A stretch of 64,000 bases of DNA from positions 1-64,000 of the forward strand of contig JAPLCB010000006.1 in assembly GCA_026392455.1 (NCBI GenBank), read 5' to 3'. Within the stretch, counting starts at the first letter, position 1. The number at the start of each line of letters is the position of its first letter. The notes beneath the pieces are model-generated. The model did not search any database. It was given only the letters and a program-made list of their open reading frames with translations, and was not told the origin of the DNA. The position numbers were made by a program, and so were the translations under genes. This document shows, in pieces, positions 26,584-34,022 of the stretch. The stretch is from Propionibacteriales bacterium. GTDB lineage: Bacteria; Actinomycetota; Actinomycetes; Propionibacteriales; Nocardioidaceae.

Positions 26584-26925
26584 TCAGACCGCGGCGGACT
26601 CAGCGCCGTCGTCGGGCGCTTCCAGCAGCCCCGCCCGGTCCGCCAGCACCTCGAACAGCGCCGTCGCGAACGGCGGGATGCTGGCGATGGCGGCCAGTGC
26701 CGTGGTCCGCAGCGACCAGCGGAACGCGGTGCGGGCCACCAGGGTGGCGAGCAGGTAGGCCAGGAAGATGCCGCCGTGGATCGGGCCGAAGATCTTCACG
26801 CCGATCTCGTTGCCGTCGGCCGGGACGTACTTGAAGTACATCCCGATCAGCAGGCCGAGCCAGGAACAGGCCTCGGCGAAGGCGACGGCGCGGAACAGCA
26901 GACGGACGCGGGCGGGATCGTTCAC
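26584..26925 (-). CDS. DUF3817 integral membrane protein
   Basis: 113 residues, three to four membrane spans, with the family motif FGPIHGGIFLAYLL at the centre and VAFAEACSWLGLLIGMYFKY before it. Function is unknown; relatives are widespread in actinobacteria. A 38-residue membrane peptide gene ends 22 bases upstream on the same strand, so the two probably share a transcript. Confidence 0.85.
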   Translation of the reverse strand: MNDPARVRLLFRAVAFAEACSWLGLLIGMYFKYVPADGNEIGVKIFGPIHGGIFLAYLLATLVARTAFRWSLRTTALAAIASIPPFATALFEVLADRAGLLEAPDDGAESAAV

Positions 26926-26947
26926 GCCGTCACGGTAGCCGCAGGAC

Positions 26948-27064
26948 TCAAGACTCCTTGAGCCGGTCGCTGACGGCGCCGGCGGCGATGGCGACCAGCG
27001 GGATCCACAGCGGCACCAGCATGAACATCATGATCGGGGCGAAGGCCTTGATGAGCTCTCCCAC
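26948..27064 (-). CDS. Small membrane peptide (38 residues)
   Basis: GTG at 27064 gives VGELIKAFAPIMMFMLVPLW, continuing IPLVAIAAGAVSDRLKES. It has one hydrophobic helix with a charged C-terminus. GAGAGGAAAG six bases upstream is a near-ideal ribosome-binding site. It lies between a PucR-type regulator gene and the DUF3817 gene, in the same orientation. I recognise no family. It is too short for standard gene callers but has better initiation signals than most genes here. Confidence 0.65.
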   Translation of the reverse strand: MGELIKAFAPIMMFMLVPLWIPLVAIAAGAVSDRLKES

Positions 27065-27144
27065 GGTCTTTCCTCTCGTCGTCGGATCGATACGACGAGC
27101 CTGTGCTCCGGTGGGTCTCGGAGGTACGTGCCCGGCGCACCAGA

Positions 27145-28434
27145 TCAGCCGCGAGCGTTGTGCTGGGGCACCAACACCGGGAGCGCCGCCGTGCCCAACC
27201 AGCGACAGGCGATCAGGGCCAGCTCCAGGTCGAGCCGGTCCTCGTCGAGGCCCCGTCCTCGTGCCTCGACCGCCCGGTCGACCCGGTACTTGACCGTGTT
27301 CTTGTGGAGGTGGACCAGCTGAGCGGTCGCGGCGAAGCTGTTCCGCGTCGACAGGAAGACCCGCAGGGTCTCGCGCAGACGCTCGGCGCTCTCGGTGTCC
27401 TCGGCGAGGCCGCCGAGGGTGTCTCCGACCAGGCGCCGGGTGCTCTCCAGGTCGACCGCGAGCAGAGCGGCCGCTCGCACCTCGGCCTGGCTGAAGGCGG
27501 TCACCGCGGCAGCGCGGTCCTGGGCCAGCGTCGCGACGTACTGGGCCCGGAGTGCATCGAGGTGGGACTGCCGGAAGCCTTCCGGACCGGCACCCGGGGC
27601 CCCGAGCGCGATCCGGACACCGTCTGCGGCCAGGTCGCCGGTGTCGGGCTCCCCGGTCCACCGGGTGCTGCGTCCCAGCGGGATCCAGCCCCAGGCCGTT
27701 GCCCGGTCCTGGGCGGCGAACAGGGGCTGGCCGGTGCTGCCCAGCGACCGGGCCAGCCGGATCAGCAGCCGCTCCAGGTCCCGCAGCTCGCTGGCCGAGT
27801 CGTCGTCCGCCTGCCACAGCACGACGCCGACGTGGTGCTGGCGCAGCCGGTAGCCCAGGGCTGCCTCCGCTGCGCCGACGTCGAGGGCCTGGGCATCGAT
27901 GAGGTCGGCCAGGATCGCGGCCCGGACGGTGTTCCGGTTCGCCAGCCAACGCTCGCGCTCGGCCTCGTAGATGACCAGGACCTGCTCGGAGACCGCGTCG
28001 ATGTAGCGGAAGGTGATCGCGGTGAACGTCTGCCCCGCGGTGTAGGCGACCAACGGGTCCGGCTCCTCCGCGGCGATCCGGTCCAGGCTCCAGGCGAGGG
28101 CCTGCTCCTGCCCGAGCCGGTACGCCCGCAGCAGAGCGGTCGAGGAGATGCCTCGCTGGGCGAGACGGCGGGCGTACTCGACCGCTGCCGGGGGTGCCTG
28201 GATCTCCGCGGGAGCGAGGTCGTAGCGGACGACCTGGGCGACGGTCTCCAGGTTGCTCTCGATGCTGGCCCGGAGCATCTCGAGGATCACCTGGTCGCCC
28301 TGGAGCTCGGTGATGGCGCCGGCCAGGACGCCGTACAGGTCCTGCGAGAGCTGGGTGAGGTTGCCCGACATCCGGTCCGCCGTCGCGGTGACACGGGCAG
28401 CCGTGCGACTGGCGAAGTCGTCCTCAGAGGTCAT
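27145..28434 (-). CDS. PucR family transcriptional regulator
   Basis: 429 residues. The C-terminal PucR HTH reads VFLSTRNSFAATAQLVHLHKNTVKYRVDRAVEARGRGL; the central part is a GGDEF-like/PucR sensory region. There is no N-terminal PucR ligand domain with a known ligand signature. Members are activators or repressors of purine, amino-acid or lipid genes. It is divergent from the DUF3556/CrtI-like gene pair, with about 120 bases between starts, and is their most likely regulator. Confidence 0.85.
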   Translation of the reverse strand: MTSEDDFASRTAARVTATADRMSGNLTQLSQDLYGVLAGAITELQGDQVILEMLRASIESNLETVAQVVRYDLAPAEIQAPPAAVEYARRLAQRGISSTALLRAYRLGQEQALAWSLDRIAAEEPDPLVAYTAGQTFTAITFRYIDAVSEQVLVIYEAERERWLANRNTVRAAILADLIDAQALDVGAAEAALGYRLRQHHVGVVLWQADDDSASELRDLERLLIRLARSLGSTGQPLFAAQDRATAWGWIPLGRSTRWTGEPDTGDLAADGVRIALGAPGAGPEGFRQSHLDALRAQYVATLAQDRAAAVTAFSQAEVRAAALLAVDLESTRRLVGDTLGGLAEDTESAERLRETLRVFLSTRNSFAATAQLVHLHKNTVKYRVDRAVEARGRGLDEDRLDLELALIACRWLGTAALPVLVPQHNARG

Positions 28435-28519
28435 GCTTCATGGTGGCAGACCAAAGGATCGGCCGAAACTGTCCCGAGGAGTCGATAAAATCGTCTGCTT
28501 GTTGTTTCCCGAGCACAAT

Positions 28520-28547
28520 GTCAACGGAGTCGGCGGCGCTCTAGTCT
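28520..28547 (+). promoter_or_regulatory. Probable promoter of the DUF3556 gene
   Basis: TGTCAA (28520-28525) and TAGTCT (28542-28547) with 16-base spacing. The ATG at 28555 lies seven bases past the -10, so the mRNA is probably leaderless. Confidence 0.45.
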
Positions 28548-28554
28548 CAGCCTC

Positions 28555-30402
28555 ATGGGATTCCTTACGCCGAGCGAGCAGCCCGTCGAGCCTGCCGTCT
28601 TCCTGACACTGCCGCTCAGCGAACGCGTCCGGATCCTGGCCACGCACTGGGTGGACGACGGCTTCGGGACGCCACGGGTGCTGCACGTCGTCTACGTGCT
28701 GAAGATGCTCGGCCTGTACTTCGGGGTCGGACTGGCGATCACCTCGTGGACGACCGCGGGCGTGGACTTCACCGACGCGAGCACCTGGTTCGACAACATC
28801 GTCGTCTACCAGAAGCTGGCGATCTACCTGATGCTGCTCGAGGTCCTCGGGCTCGGCGGAGCGTTCGGACCGTTGTGCGGGCACTTCGCGCCGATGATGG
28901 GCAACGTCCGCTACTGGCTCCGCCCGGGAACGTTGCGGATGGCGCCGTGGCCCACCCGGGTTCCGGGCACCGGGGGTGACGAGCGCACGGTCTTCGACGT
29001 GCTGCTCTACCTGGCGGTCCTGGCCGCGCTGGTCTACCCGCTCGCCGTCCAGGCAGATCCGGTGCTCAACCTCCCGGCGGGCACGGGCCCCCAAGAGCTG
29101 GTGCCGGCGTACGCGTTCATCCCGATCCTGGTCGCGATGCCGCTGATGGGTCTGCGGGACAAGGTGATCTTCCTGGCAGCCCGCTCCGAGCAGTACCTGC
29201 CGATCATGCTGTTCTCCGCGACCCTCGGCGCGATCGCGCTGCAGTCCGACGCCTCGGCGGGCGACTTCCTCGACCTGGTGGTCGCCTTCAAGATCATCAT
29301 CTGCGTCGTCTGGATCGGTGCCGGAACCTCGAAGCTCGGGCTGCACTTCTCCAACGTGGTCCCGGCGATGGTCTCCAACCAGCCCGGCCAGCCGCAGTTC
29401 CTCAAGCGCGCCCACTACCGCTCGTTCCCCGAGGACCTGCGGCCCAGCAGGCTGGCGTTCTTCATGGCGCACGTCGGCGGCACCACGATCGAGATCCTGA
29501 TCCCGCTGACGCTGCTGCTGACCACCAACAACACGATCGCGATGCTCGGGGCGATCGCGATGCTGCTGTTCCACATCTTCATCACCTCGACGTTCCCGCT
29601 CGCCGTGCCGCTGGAGTGGAACGTCTACTTCGGCTACATCGCGATCGTGCTCTGGGGTGGCTTCGGGGACGGCTTCGACGCGTCGGTCTACAACATCTGG
29701 GAGTTCGACAAGCCGCTGCTGCTGATCCCGGTCTTCGCCCTCCTGCTGTTCGGACCGGTCCTGGGCAACCTGCGCCCCGACCTGGTCTCCTTCCTGCCCT
29801 CGATGCGCCAGTACGCCGGCAACTGGGCCTCGGCGATCTGGTTGATGAAGCCTGGGGTGGAGGCGCGGCTCAACGAGCTGCCGCTGGTGGAGAACCAGAT
29901 CGACCAGCTGCAGCGGATGCTGCCCACGCCGTACGAGAAGGACGACGCGGAGATGACCTTGCAGAAGGTCACCTCGTGGCGGGCGCTGCACAGCCAGGGA
30001 CGCGGTCTCTTCTCGGTCGCGCGCACCCACCTCGACGACATCGAGTCGCGCACCATCCGCGACGGTGAGTTCGTCTGCAACACGGTCCTCGGCTGGAACT
30101 TCGGCGACGGGCACCTGCACGACGAGCGCATGGTCGCGGCCATCCAGAAGCGGCTGAACCTGGCGCCCGGGGACCTGGTGGTCGCCTACTGCGAGTCGCA
30201 GCGCACCCCGTGGCTCAACCCGCCCCAGGAGTACCGGGTCATCGACGCTGCCCTCGGAGTGGTCGAGCGCGGCACCTGGAACGTCTCCGACTGCGTCGCC
30301 GAGCAGCCGTGGCTCCCGAACGGACCGGTCCCGCTGACGACGACCTGGACCGCGCCGGCGTACGTTCGTCAGCAGACGCTGACGACCGGTCAGACGACCT
30401 GA
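28555..30402 (+). CDS. DUF3556 transmembrane protein
   Basis: 615 residues, about ten membrane spans in the first two thirds. MGFLTPSEQP..., THWVDDGFGTPRVLHVVYVLKM, FGPLCGHFAPMMG and YWLRPGTLRMAPWPTRVPGT match what I recall of DUF3556 proteins of mycobacteria and relatives. The soluble C-terminal third (from about 430) has WNFGDGHLHDE and AYCESQRTPWLNPPQEYRVIDAALGVVERGTW. Function is unknown. It lies directly upstream of a CrtI-like FAD oxidoreductase with 10 bases between, so they likely act together, perhaps in lipid or isoprenoid metabolism. Confidence 0.85.
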   Translation: MGFLTPSEQPVEPAVFLTLPLSERVRILATHWVDDGFGTPRVLHVVYVLKMLGLYFGVGLAITSWTTAGVDFTDASTWFDNIVVYQKLAIYLMLLEVLGLGGAFGPLCGHFAPMMGNVRYWLRPGTLRMAPWPTRVPGTGGDERTVFDVLLYLAVLAALVYPLAVQADPVLNLPAGTGPQELVPAYAFIPILVAMPLMGLRDKVIFLAARSEQYLPIMLFSATLGAIALQSDASAGDFLDLVVAFKIIICVVWIGAGTSKLGLHFSNVVPAMVSNQPGQPQFLKRAHYRSFPEDLRPSRLAFFMAHVGGTTIEILIPLTLLLTTNNTIAMLGAIAMLLFHIFITSTFPLAVPLEWNVYFGYIAIVLWGGFGDGFDASVYNIWEFDKPLLLIPVFALLLFGPVLGNLRPDLVSFLPSMRQYAGNWASAIWLMKPGVEARLNELPLVENQIDQLQRMLPTPYEKDDAEMTLQKVTSWRALHSQGRGLFSVARTHLDDIESRTIRDGEFVCNTVLGWNFGDGHLHDERMVAAIQKRLNLAPGDLVVAYCESQRTPWLNPPQEYRVIDAALGVVERGTWNVSDCVAEQPWLPNGPVPLTTTWTAPAYVRQQTLTTGQTT

Positions 30403-30412
30403 TGGGGTGCGC

Positions 30413-31846
30413 ATGACCAGAGCCGTCGTCGTCGGCAGCGGGCCCAACGGTCTGGCTGCCGCGGTCCGGCTGGCCCAGGCCGGCCTCGAGGTGACCGTGC
30501 TCGAAGCTGCCGACGTGGCCGGTGGCGGCACCCGGACCAGCGAGCGGATCGTTCCCGGACTGCTGCACGACGACTGCTCGGCGTTCCACCCGACCGCGAT
30601 CGCCTCGCCGTTCCTCAGCTCCCTGGACCTGGCCGCGCACGGCCTGGTCTGGAAGTGGCCCGAGGTCGACTTCGCGCACCCGCTCGACGACGGCCGGGCC
30701 GGGATCGTGACCCGGAACATGGCCGAGACGGATGCGACCATCGGCGCTGACGCCCGTTCGTGGCACCGGGTCTTCGAGCCGCTGGTCCGGACTTTCGACA
30801 AGATCGTGGTGGATGCCTTCGGCCCGGCTGTGCACCTGCCGCGGCACCCGGTCGCGTTCGGCAGGTTCGGGCCGCAGGCGCTGCTGCCGGCCACCTGGAC
30901 GATGAAGCACTGGAAGGACGACCCGGCGCGAGCCCTGTACATGGGGGTTGCTGCGCACGCCTTCGGCCGGCTCGACACACCCCTGAGCGGTTCGGTCGGG
31001 ATGCTGCTGGGCACCGCTGGTCACGCCGTCGGCTGGCCGGTCGCCGAGGGCGGATCGATCTCGATCGCCCGGGCGCTGACCGGCTTGCTGGAGTCGCTCG
31101 GTGGCACGGTGCGGACCGGGATCCGGGTCACCTCACGGGCCCAGCTCAACGAGGTGCTCGGGTTCGAACCGGAGGTGGTGCTGCTCGACCTGGCTCCGTC
31201 CGCGGTCCTCGACCTGTACGGGGACCTGCTGCCGGGACGCGTCCGCCGGGCGTTCGGCCGCTGGCAGTACGGGCCCGCGGTGCACAAGGTTGACTACGCC
31301 ATCGACGGCGACGTGCCCTGGACCAACGAGGACTGCCGTCGGGCAGGGACCCTGCACCTGGGTGGGACCGCCGAGGAGATCGTCGCGGTGGAGGCAGCGA
31401 CCGCCCGCGGCGAGATGCCCGAGCGTCCGTTCGCACTGATCGGGCAGCAGTACCTGGCCGACCCCACGCGCAGCGCCGGTTCGATCAATCCGCTCTGGGC
31501 CTATGCGCACGTTCCCGCGGGGTACACCGGCTCGTCCGAGGATGCGACCGAGGCGCTGACCGCGCAGATCGAACGGTTCGCACCGGGGTTCCGGGACCGG
31601 ATCGTGGGGACCTACGTCCGGTCGGCGAGCGAGATGGCGGCGTACAACGCGAACTACGTGGGTGGCGACATCGGCGCCGGCGCGAACACGGCCCGGCAGA
31701 TCGTCTTCCGCCCGCGAGCCGGGCTCAACCCCTACAAGCTGGGCATCCCCGGGGTCTACCTCTGCTCCTCGGCCACGGCCCCCGGCGGTGGGGTGCACGG
31801 CATGTCCGGCTTCAACGCCGCCGAGACCGCCCTCAAACACCTCTGA
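30413..31846 (+). CDS. FAD-dependent phytoene dehydrogenase-like (CrtI-type) oxidoreductase
   Basis: About 477 residues from ATG 30413; a GTG two codons earlier is possible. The dinucleotide-binding motif VVGSGPNGLAAAVRLAQAGLEVTVLEAADVAGGGTRT opens the protein. The C-terminal GVYLCSSATAPGGGVHGMSGFNAAETAL is the FAD-binding closure of CrtI/BDR-type desaturases and isomerases. It is probably co-transcribed with the DUF3556 gene. No phytoene synthase or carotenoid cluster is nearby, so a carotenoid role is not supported. The stop codon abuts a repeat island. Confidence 0.87.
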   Translation: MTRAVVVGSGPNGLAAAVRLAQAGLEVTVLEAADVAGGGTRTSERIVPGLLHDDCSAFHPTAIASPFLSSLDLAAHGLVWKWPEVDFAHPLDDGRAGIVTRNMAETDATIGADARSWHRVFEPLVRTFDKIVVDAFGPAVHLPRHPVAFGRFGPQALLPATWTMKHWKDDPARALYMGVAAHAFGRLDTPLSGSVGMLLGTAGHAVGWPVAEGGSISIARALTGLLESLGGTVRTGIRVTSRAQLNEVLGFEPEVVLLDLAPSAVLDLYGDLLPGRVRRAFGRWQYGPAVHKVDYAIDGDVPWTNEDCRRAGTLHLGGTAEEIVAVEAATARGEMPERPFALIGQQYLADPTRSAGSINPLWAYAHVPAGYTGSSEDATEALTAQIERFAPGFRDRIVGTYVRSASEMAAYNANYVGGDIGAGANTARQIVFRPRAGLNPYKLGIPGVYLCSSATAPGGGVHGMSGFNAAETALKHL

Positions 31847-31982
31847 CCGGGCGCAGATGTCCCGCCCAGGTACGCCGACCGGGCGCAGATGTCCCGCCCA
31901 GGTACGCCGACCGGGCGCAGATGTCCCAGCGAAGTGGGACATCTGCGCCCTCTCGGCGTTGTTCGGCGGGACATCTGTGCCC
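31845..31982. repeat. Repeat island of GGGCGCAGATGTCCC units, direct then inverted
   Basis: A 32-bp unit is repeated exactly at 31845-31876 and 31877-31908, with a third partial copy from 31909. The 15-mer GGGCGCAGATGTCCC (31913-31927) is mirrored perfectly at 31936-31950 and nearly at 31968-31982. Layout is three forward, two reverse. It fills the whole gap between convergent stop codons of the CrtI-like gene and the gamma-carbonic anhydrase gene, so it could also end both transcripts. Confidence 0.9.
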
Positions 31983-31990
31983 GCTCGGGG

Positions 31991-32518
31991 TCAGAGCGGG
32001 GTGATCCCGACCAGGTGCCGCTGCGCGAGCTCCTGGTAGTACGGCGGGTTGCCGACGAGCCAGAACTCGGCCATCGACCCCGCCTCGATCGGACGCTTCA
32101 CCTGGGCCGGTGAGCCGGCTGCCAGAACTCCGTCGGGGATCTGGGTACCCGGCGTGAGCAGCGAGCCGGCCGCGATCAAGGACCCGGCACCGATGACGAC
32201 GTCGTCGAGCATGGTGCTGCCGTTGCCGAGCAGCGCGCCTTCACCGACGAGGGCTCCGTGGACCACGCAGCTGTGCGCCACGGTCGCGTTCGCGCCGATC
32301 TCGACCGTGGTCCCGGGGGCGCCGTGCACCACCGAGTTGTCCTGGATGTTGGCGCCCTCGCGGACGATGATCGTGCAGATGTCGGCCCGGAGCACGGCGC
32401 CGTACCAGACGCTGGCGCCCTTCTCGACGGTCACGTCACCGATCAGGGTCGCGGTCGGTGCGACGAAGGCCTCGGGGTGCACGGTCGGGCTCGCACCCTC
32501 GAACTCGAATAGATTCAC
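31991..32518 (-). CDS. Gamma-class carbonic anhydrase family protein
   Basis: 175 residues of left-handed beta-helix hexapeptide repeats. The three zinc histidines fit the family: His65 (VVHGAP), His82 (VAHSC) and His87 (VVHG), with Arg44 and Asp46 (VLRADI). Such trimers hydrate CO2 or act as acyl/transferase-like scaffolds; activity is not guaranteed. No operon partner is evident. The start codon is close to a small open frame in the same direction. Confidence 0.87.
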   Translation of the reverse strand: MNLFEFEGASPTVHPEAFVAPTATLIGDVTVEKGASVWYGAVLRADICTIIVREGANIQDNSVVHGAPGTTVEIGANATVAHSCVVHGALVGEGALLGNGSTMLDDVVIGAGSLIAAGSLLTPGTQIPDGVLAAGSPAQVKRPIEAGSMAEFWLVGNPPYYQELAQRHLVGITPL

Positions 32519-32527
32519 GAGCGCAGG

Positions 32528-32623
32528 TTACTGCCCGGGATCGTTCGTCGGGACGGTCTCGCCCTCCTGCTCAGGCTGGCCGGCGGGTTCAGTCTCCGGG
32601 ACGCGCTGGGCAGGGATCGACAT
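32528..32623 (-). CDS. Possible 31-residue peptide
   Basis: ATG 32623 to TAA gives a Pro/Glu-rich peptide (MSIPAQRVPETEPAGQPEQE...). It fits the gap between the cyclic-nucleotide-binding gene and the carbonic anhydrase gene on the same strand. The ribosome-binding site is poor and there is no known family; it may be noncoding. Confidence 0.25.
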   Translation of the reverse strand: MSIPAQRVPETEPAGQPEQEGETVPTNDPGQ

Positions 32624-32638
32624 GGTGGACCCGTGGGC

Positions 32639-33067
32639 TCAGTCGCTCGAGTCTTGCTTCAGGCGCTCCTCGGTGGCCCCGGTGAGGGCCGCGGAGAAGT
32701 GCGGGATCTTGGCGTTCAGCTCGGCCACCGTCTCGGCAGTGAAGTGCAGCGCCTCGAGCGGCGTCTCGCTGACCACGGTCGCCGAGCGGAGCTTGTGGTT
32801 GACCAGGGCCATCTCGCCGACCAGGTCGCCGGCGCCGACGCGCGCAACCTCGTCGCCGCCGCGGCGGACCGAGACCTCACCGGAGAGGATCAGGTAGGCC
32901 TTGTCGGCGGGGGTGTTCTCGGACATCATCGCCCAGCCCTCGGGGACGGTCAGGTACGTGGCTGCCTCGACGACCATCTTGATCTCGTCGTCGCTGAACC
33001 CGCTGAAGCGGTCCAGCTTCGCGAGCTGCTTGATCCGCGTGTTGTCGCCGGACTCTTTGCCGAACAT
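32639..33067 (-). CDS. Cyclic nucleotide-binding domain protein (CRP-like sensory domain only)
   Basis: 142 residues. It has a cNMP-binding barrel: LDRFSGFSDDEIKMVVEAA, a PEGWAMMSENTPADKAYLILSGEVSV core and GAGDLVGEMALVNHKLRSATV, the phosphate-binding cassette. There is no helix-turn-helix, so it is a stand-alone sensor rather than a regulator of CRP type. Actinobacteria often have such proteins with unknown partners. The Arg usual in the cassette is present in LRSATV. Confidence 0.85.
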   Translation of the reverse strand: MFGKESGDNTRIKQLAKLDRFSGFSDDEIKMVVEAATYLTVPEGWAMMSENTPADKAYLILSGEVSVRRGGDEVARVGAGDLVGEMALVNHKLRSATVVSETPLEALHFTAETVAELNAKIPHFSAALTGATEERLKQDSSD

Positions 33068-33175
33068 CCACAGACTCCTCTCGTGGCGGCCGGAGCCGCG
33101 CAGGGTGTCCCCCCTGCAGGTGATTCTGTTGGCTACGTCGGCACTTGTCCATCACCGAGTCCACGCGGCGTCGGG

Positions 33176-33763
33176 CTAGATCCCGTTGTTGAAGATGCCC
33201 TTGCCCTCGCCGCCGTACAGGGCGATGCCGAGGGCAACCACCAGAGCGACCAGCCAGAGCCGCTCGAGCACGGTTCGGGTGGCCCGGCTGGTGAGGAGCT
33301 CGCGGGCCCGGCGGGGCTCGACGGTGAGACTCAGGACCAGGACGCTGATCCCGGCGACCGCAGCCACCAGGGCTGCCGAGAAGGTCCCCCAGACCCAGCC
33401 GAAGCTCAGCGGGAAGCCGACCAGGGCAGCGGTACCGAAGTGCTCGTCGGGCCCGATGATCCGCGCCGGGCCGATGAAGAAGCTCAGGCCGATCCAGAAG
33501 GCGAGCACGATCGTCCAGGCCGTCCGGGCCGGGCGGCTGAACCGACGGCGTTCGAACCAGAGCAGCACCGTGAGCGCGTACGGCGGACCCCCGACCAGCC
33601 AGCCGATGAAGAGCCAGCCGTTCTTGGTGGTGGGCGTGCGCTGCAGCACCAGGGCGATGTCTTCGCTGTACAGCAGGCCGAGGACGAGCCAGCCGAGGGA
33701 GAACACCGCAACGGCGATGCCGAAGCGCCTCAGATCGGACCGGTCGGTCCGGGATCTCGCCAT
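33176..33763 (-). CDS. Hypothetical integral membrane protein
   Basis: 195 residues, about five hydrophobic spans (FGIAVAVFSLGWLVLGLLYSE, WLFIGWLVGGPPYALTVLLWF, AWTIVLAFWIGLSFFIG, FSAALVAAVAGISVLVLSL, LWLVALVVALGIALYGGEG). I do not recognise a family. The dyad just upstream could regulate it. Between it and the next gene, cyclic-nucleotide-binding, is a 108-base gap with no clear feature. Confidence 0.6.
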   Translation of the reverse strand: MARSRTDRSDLRRFGIAVAVFSLGWLVLGLLYSEDIALVLQRTPTTKNGWLFIGWLVGGPPYALTVLLWFERRRFSRPARTAWTIVLAFWIGLSFFIGPARIIGPDEHFGTAALVGFPLSFGWVWGTFSAALVAAVAGISVLVLSLTVEPRRARELLTSRATRTVLERLWLVALVVALGIALYGGEGKGIFNNGI

Positions 33764-33783
33764 GGGGCGAATCTACTGGTAGC

Positions 33784-33798
33784 CGGACATCGTGTCCG
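33784..33798. promoter_or_regulatory. Perfect inverted repeat upstream of the membrane-protein gene
   Basis: CGGACA TCG TGTCCG: 6-bp arms with a 3-base spacer, about 20 bases upstream of the start at 33763. It is a possible operator. It also lies in the 260-base region before the secreted protein at 34023. Confidence 0.4.
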
Positions 33799-34022
33799 AA
33801 TCGCGGTGTTCAGGAGCGTCATGGCGAGCACCGGCCCGAGGTTTGTCATGAAATCGGGTGAATGTCGCGACCACTGGCCCAGATCGTTAGCAAATCGGTC
33901 TAGCCCTGTTCGGCCAGAAGTCGGAGGCAGTGCTTAGTTTCGAAGAAGAACGTTCCGAAATTCGGGGACCGGCGCCGTTGTCGACGGGTCGGTCAGGTTC
34001 TCTCACGAGAGGTTCTCCCACC

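Noticed and set aside
28438-31014. Long open frame of 858 codons on the minus strand opposite the DUF3556 and CrtI-like genes
   Set aside because: Its translation is low-complexity Arg/Asp/Val/Gln-rich, typical of antisense frames in high-GC DNA, while the plus-strand frames carry clear family motifs.
31845-31982. The 32-bp tandem repeats as a CRISPR array
   Set aside because: Copies are directly adjacent with no spacers, there are fewer than three full units, and later copies are inverted. No cas gene is present.
33784-33798. CGGACATCGTGTCCG as a LexA box
   Set aside because: It lacks the GAACNNNNGTTC core of actinobacterial SOS boxes, and the gene is not a repair gene.
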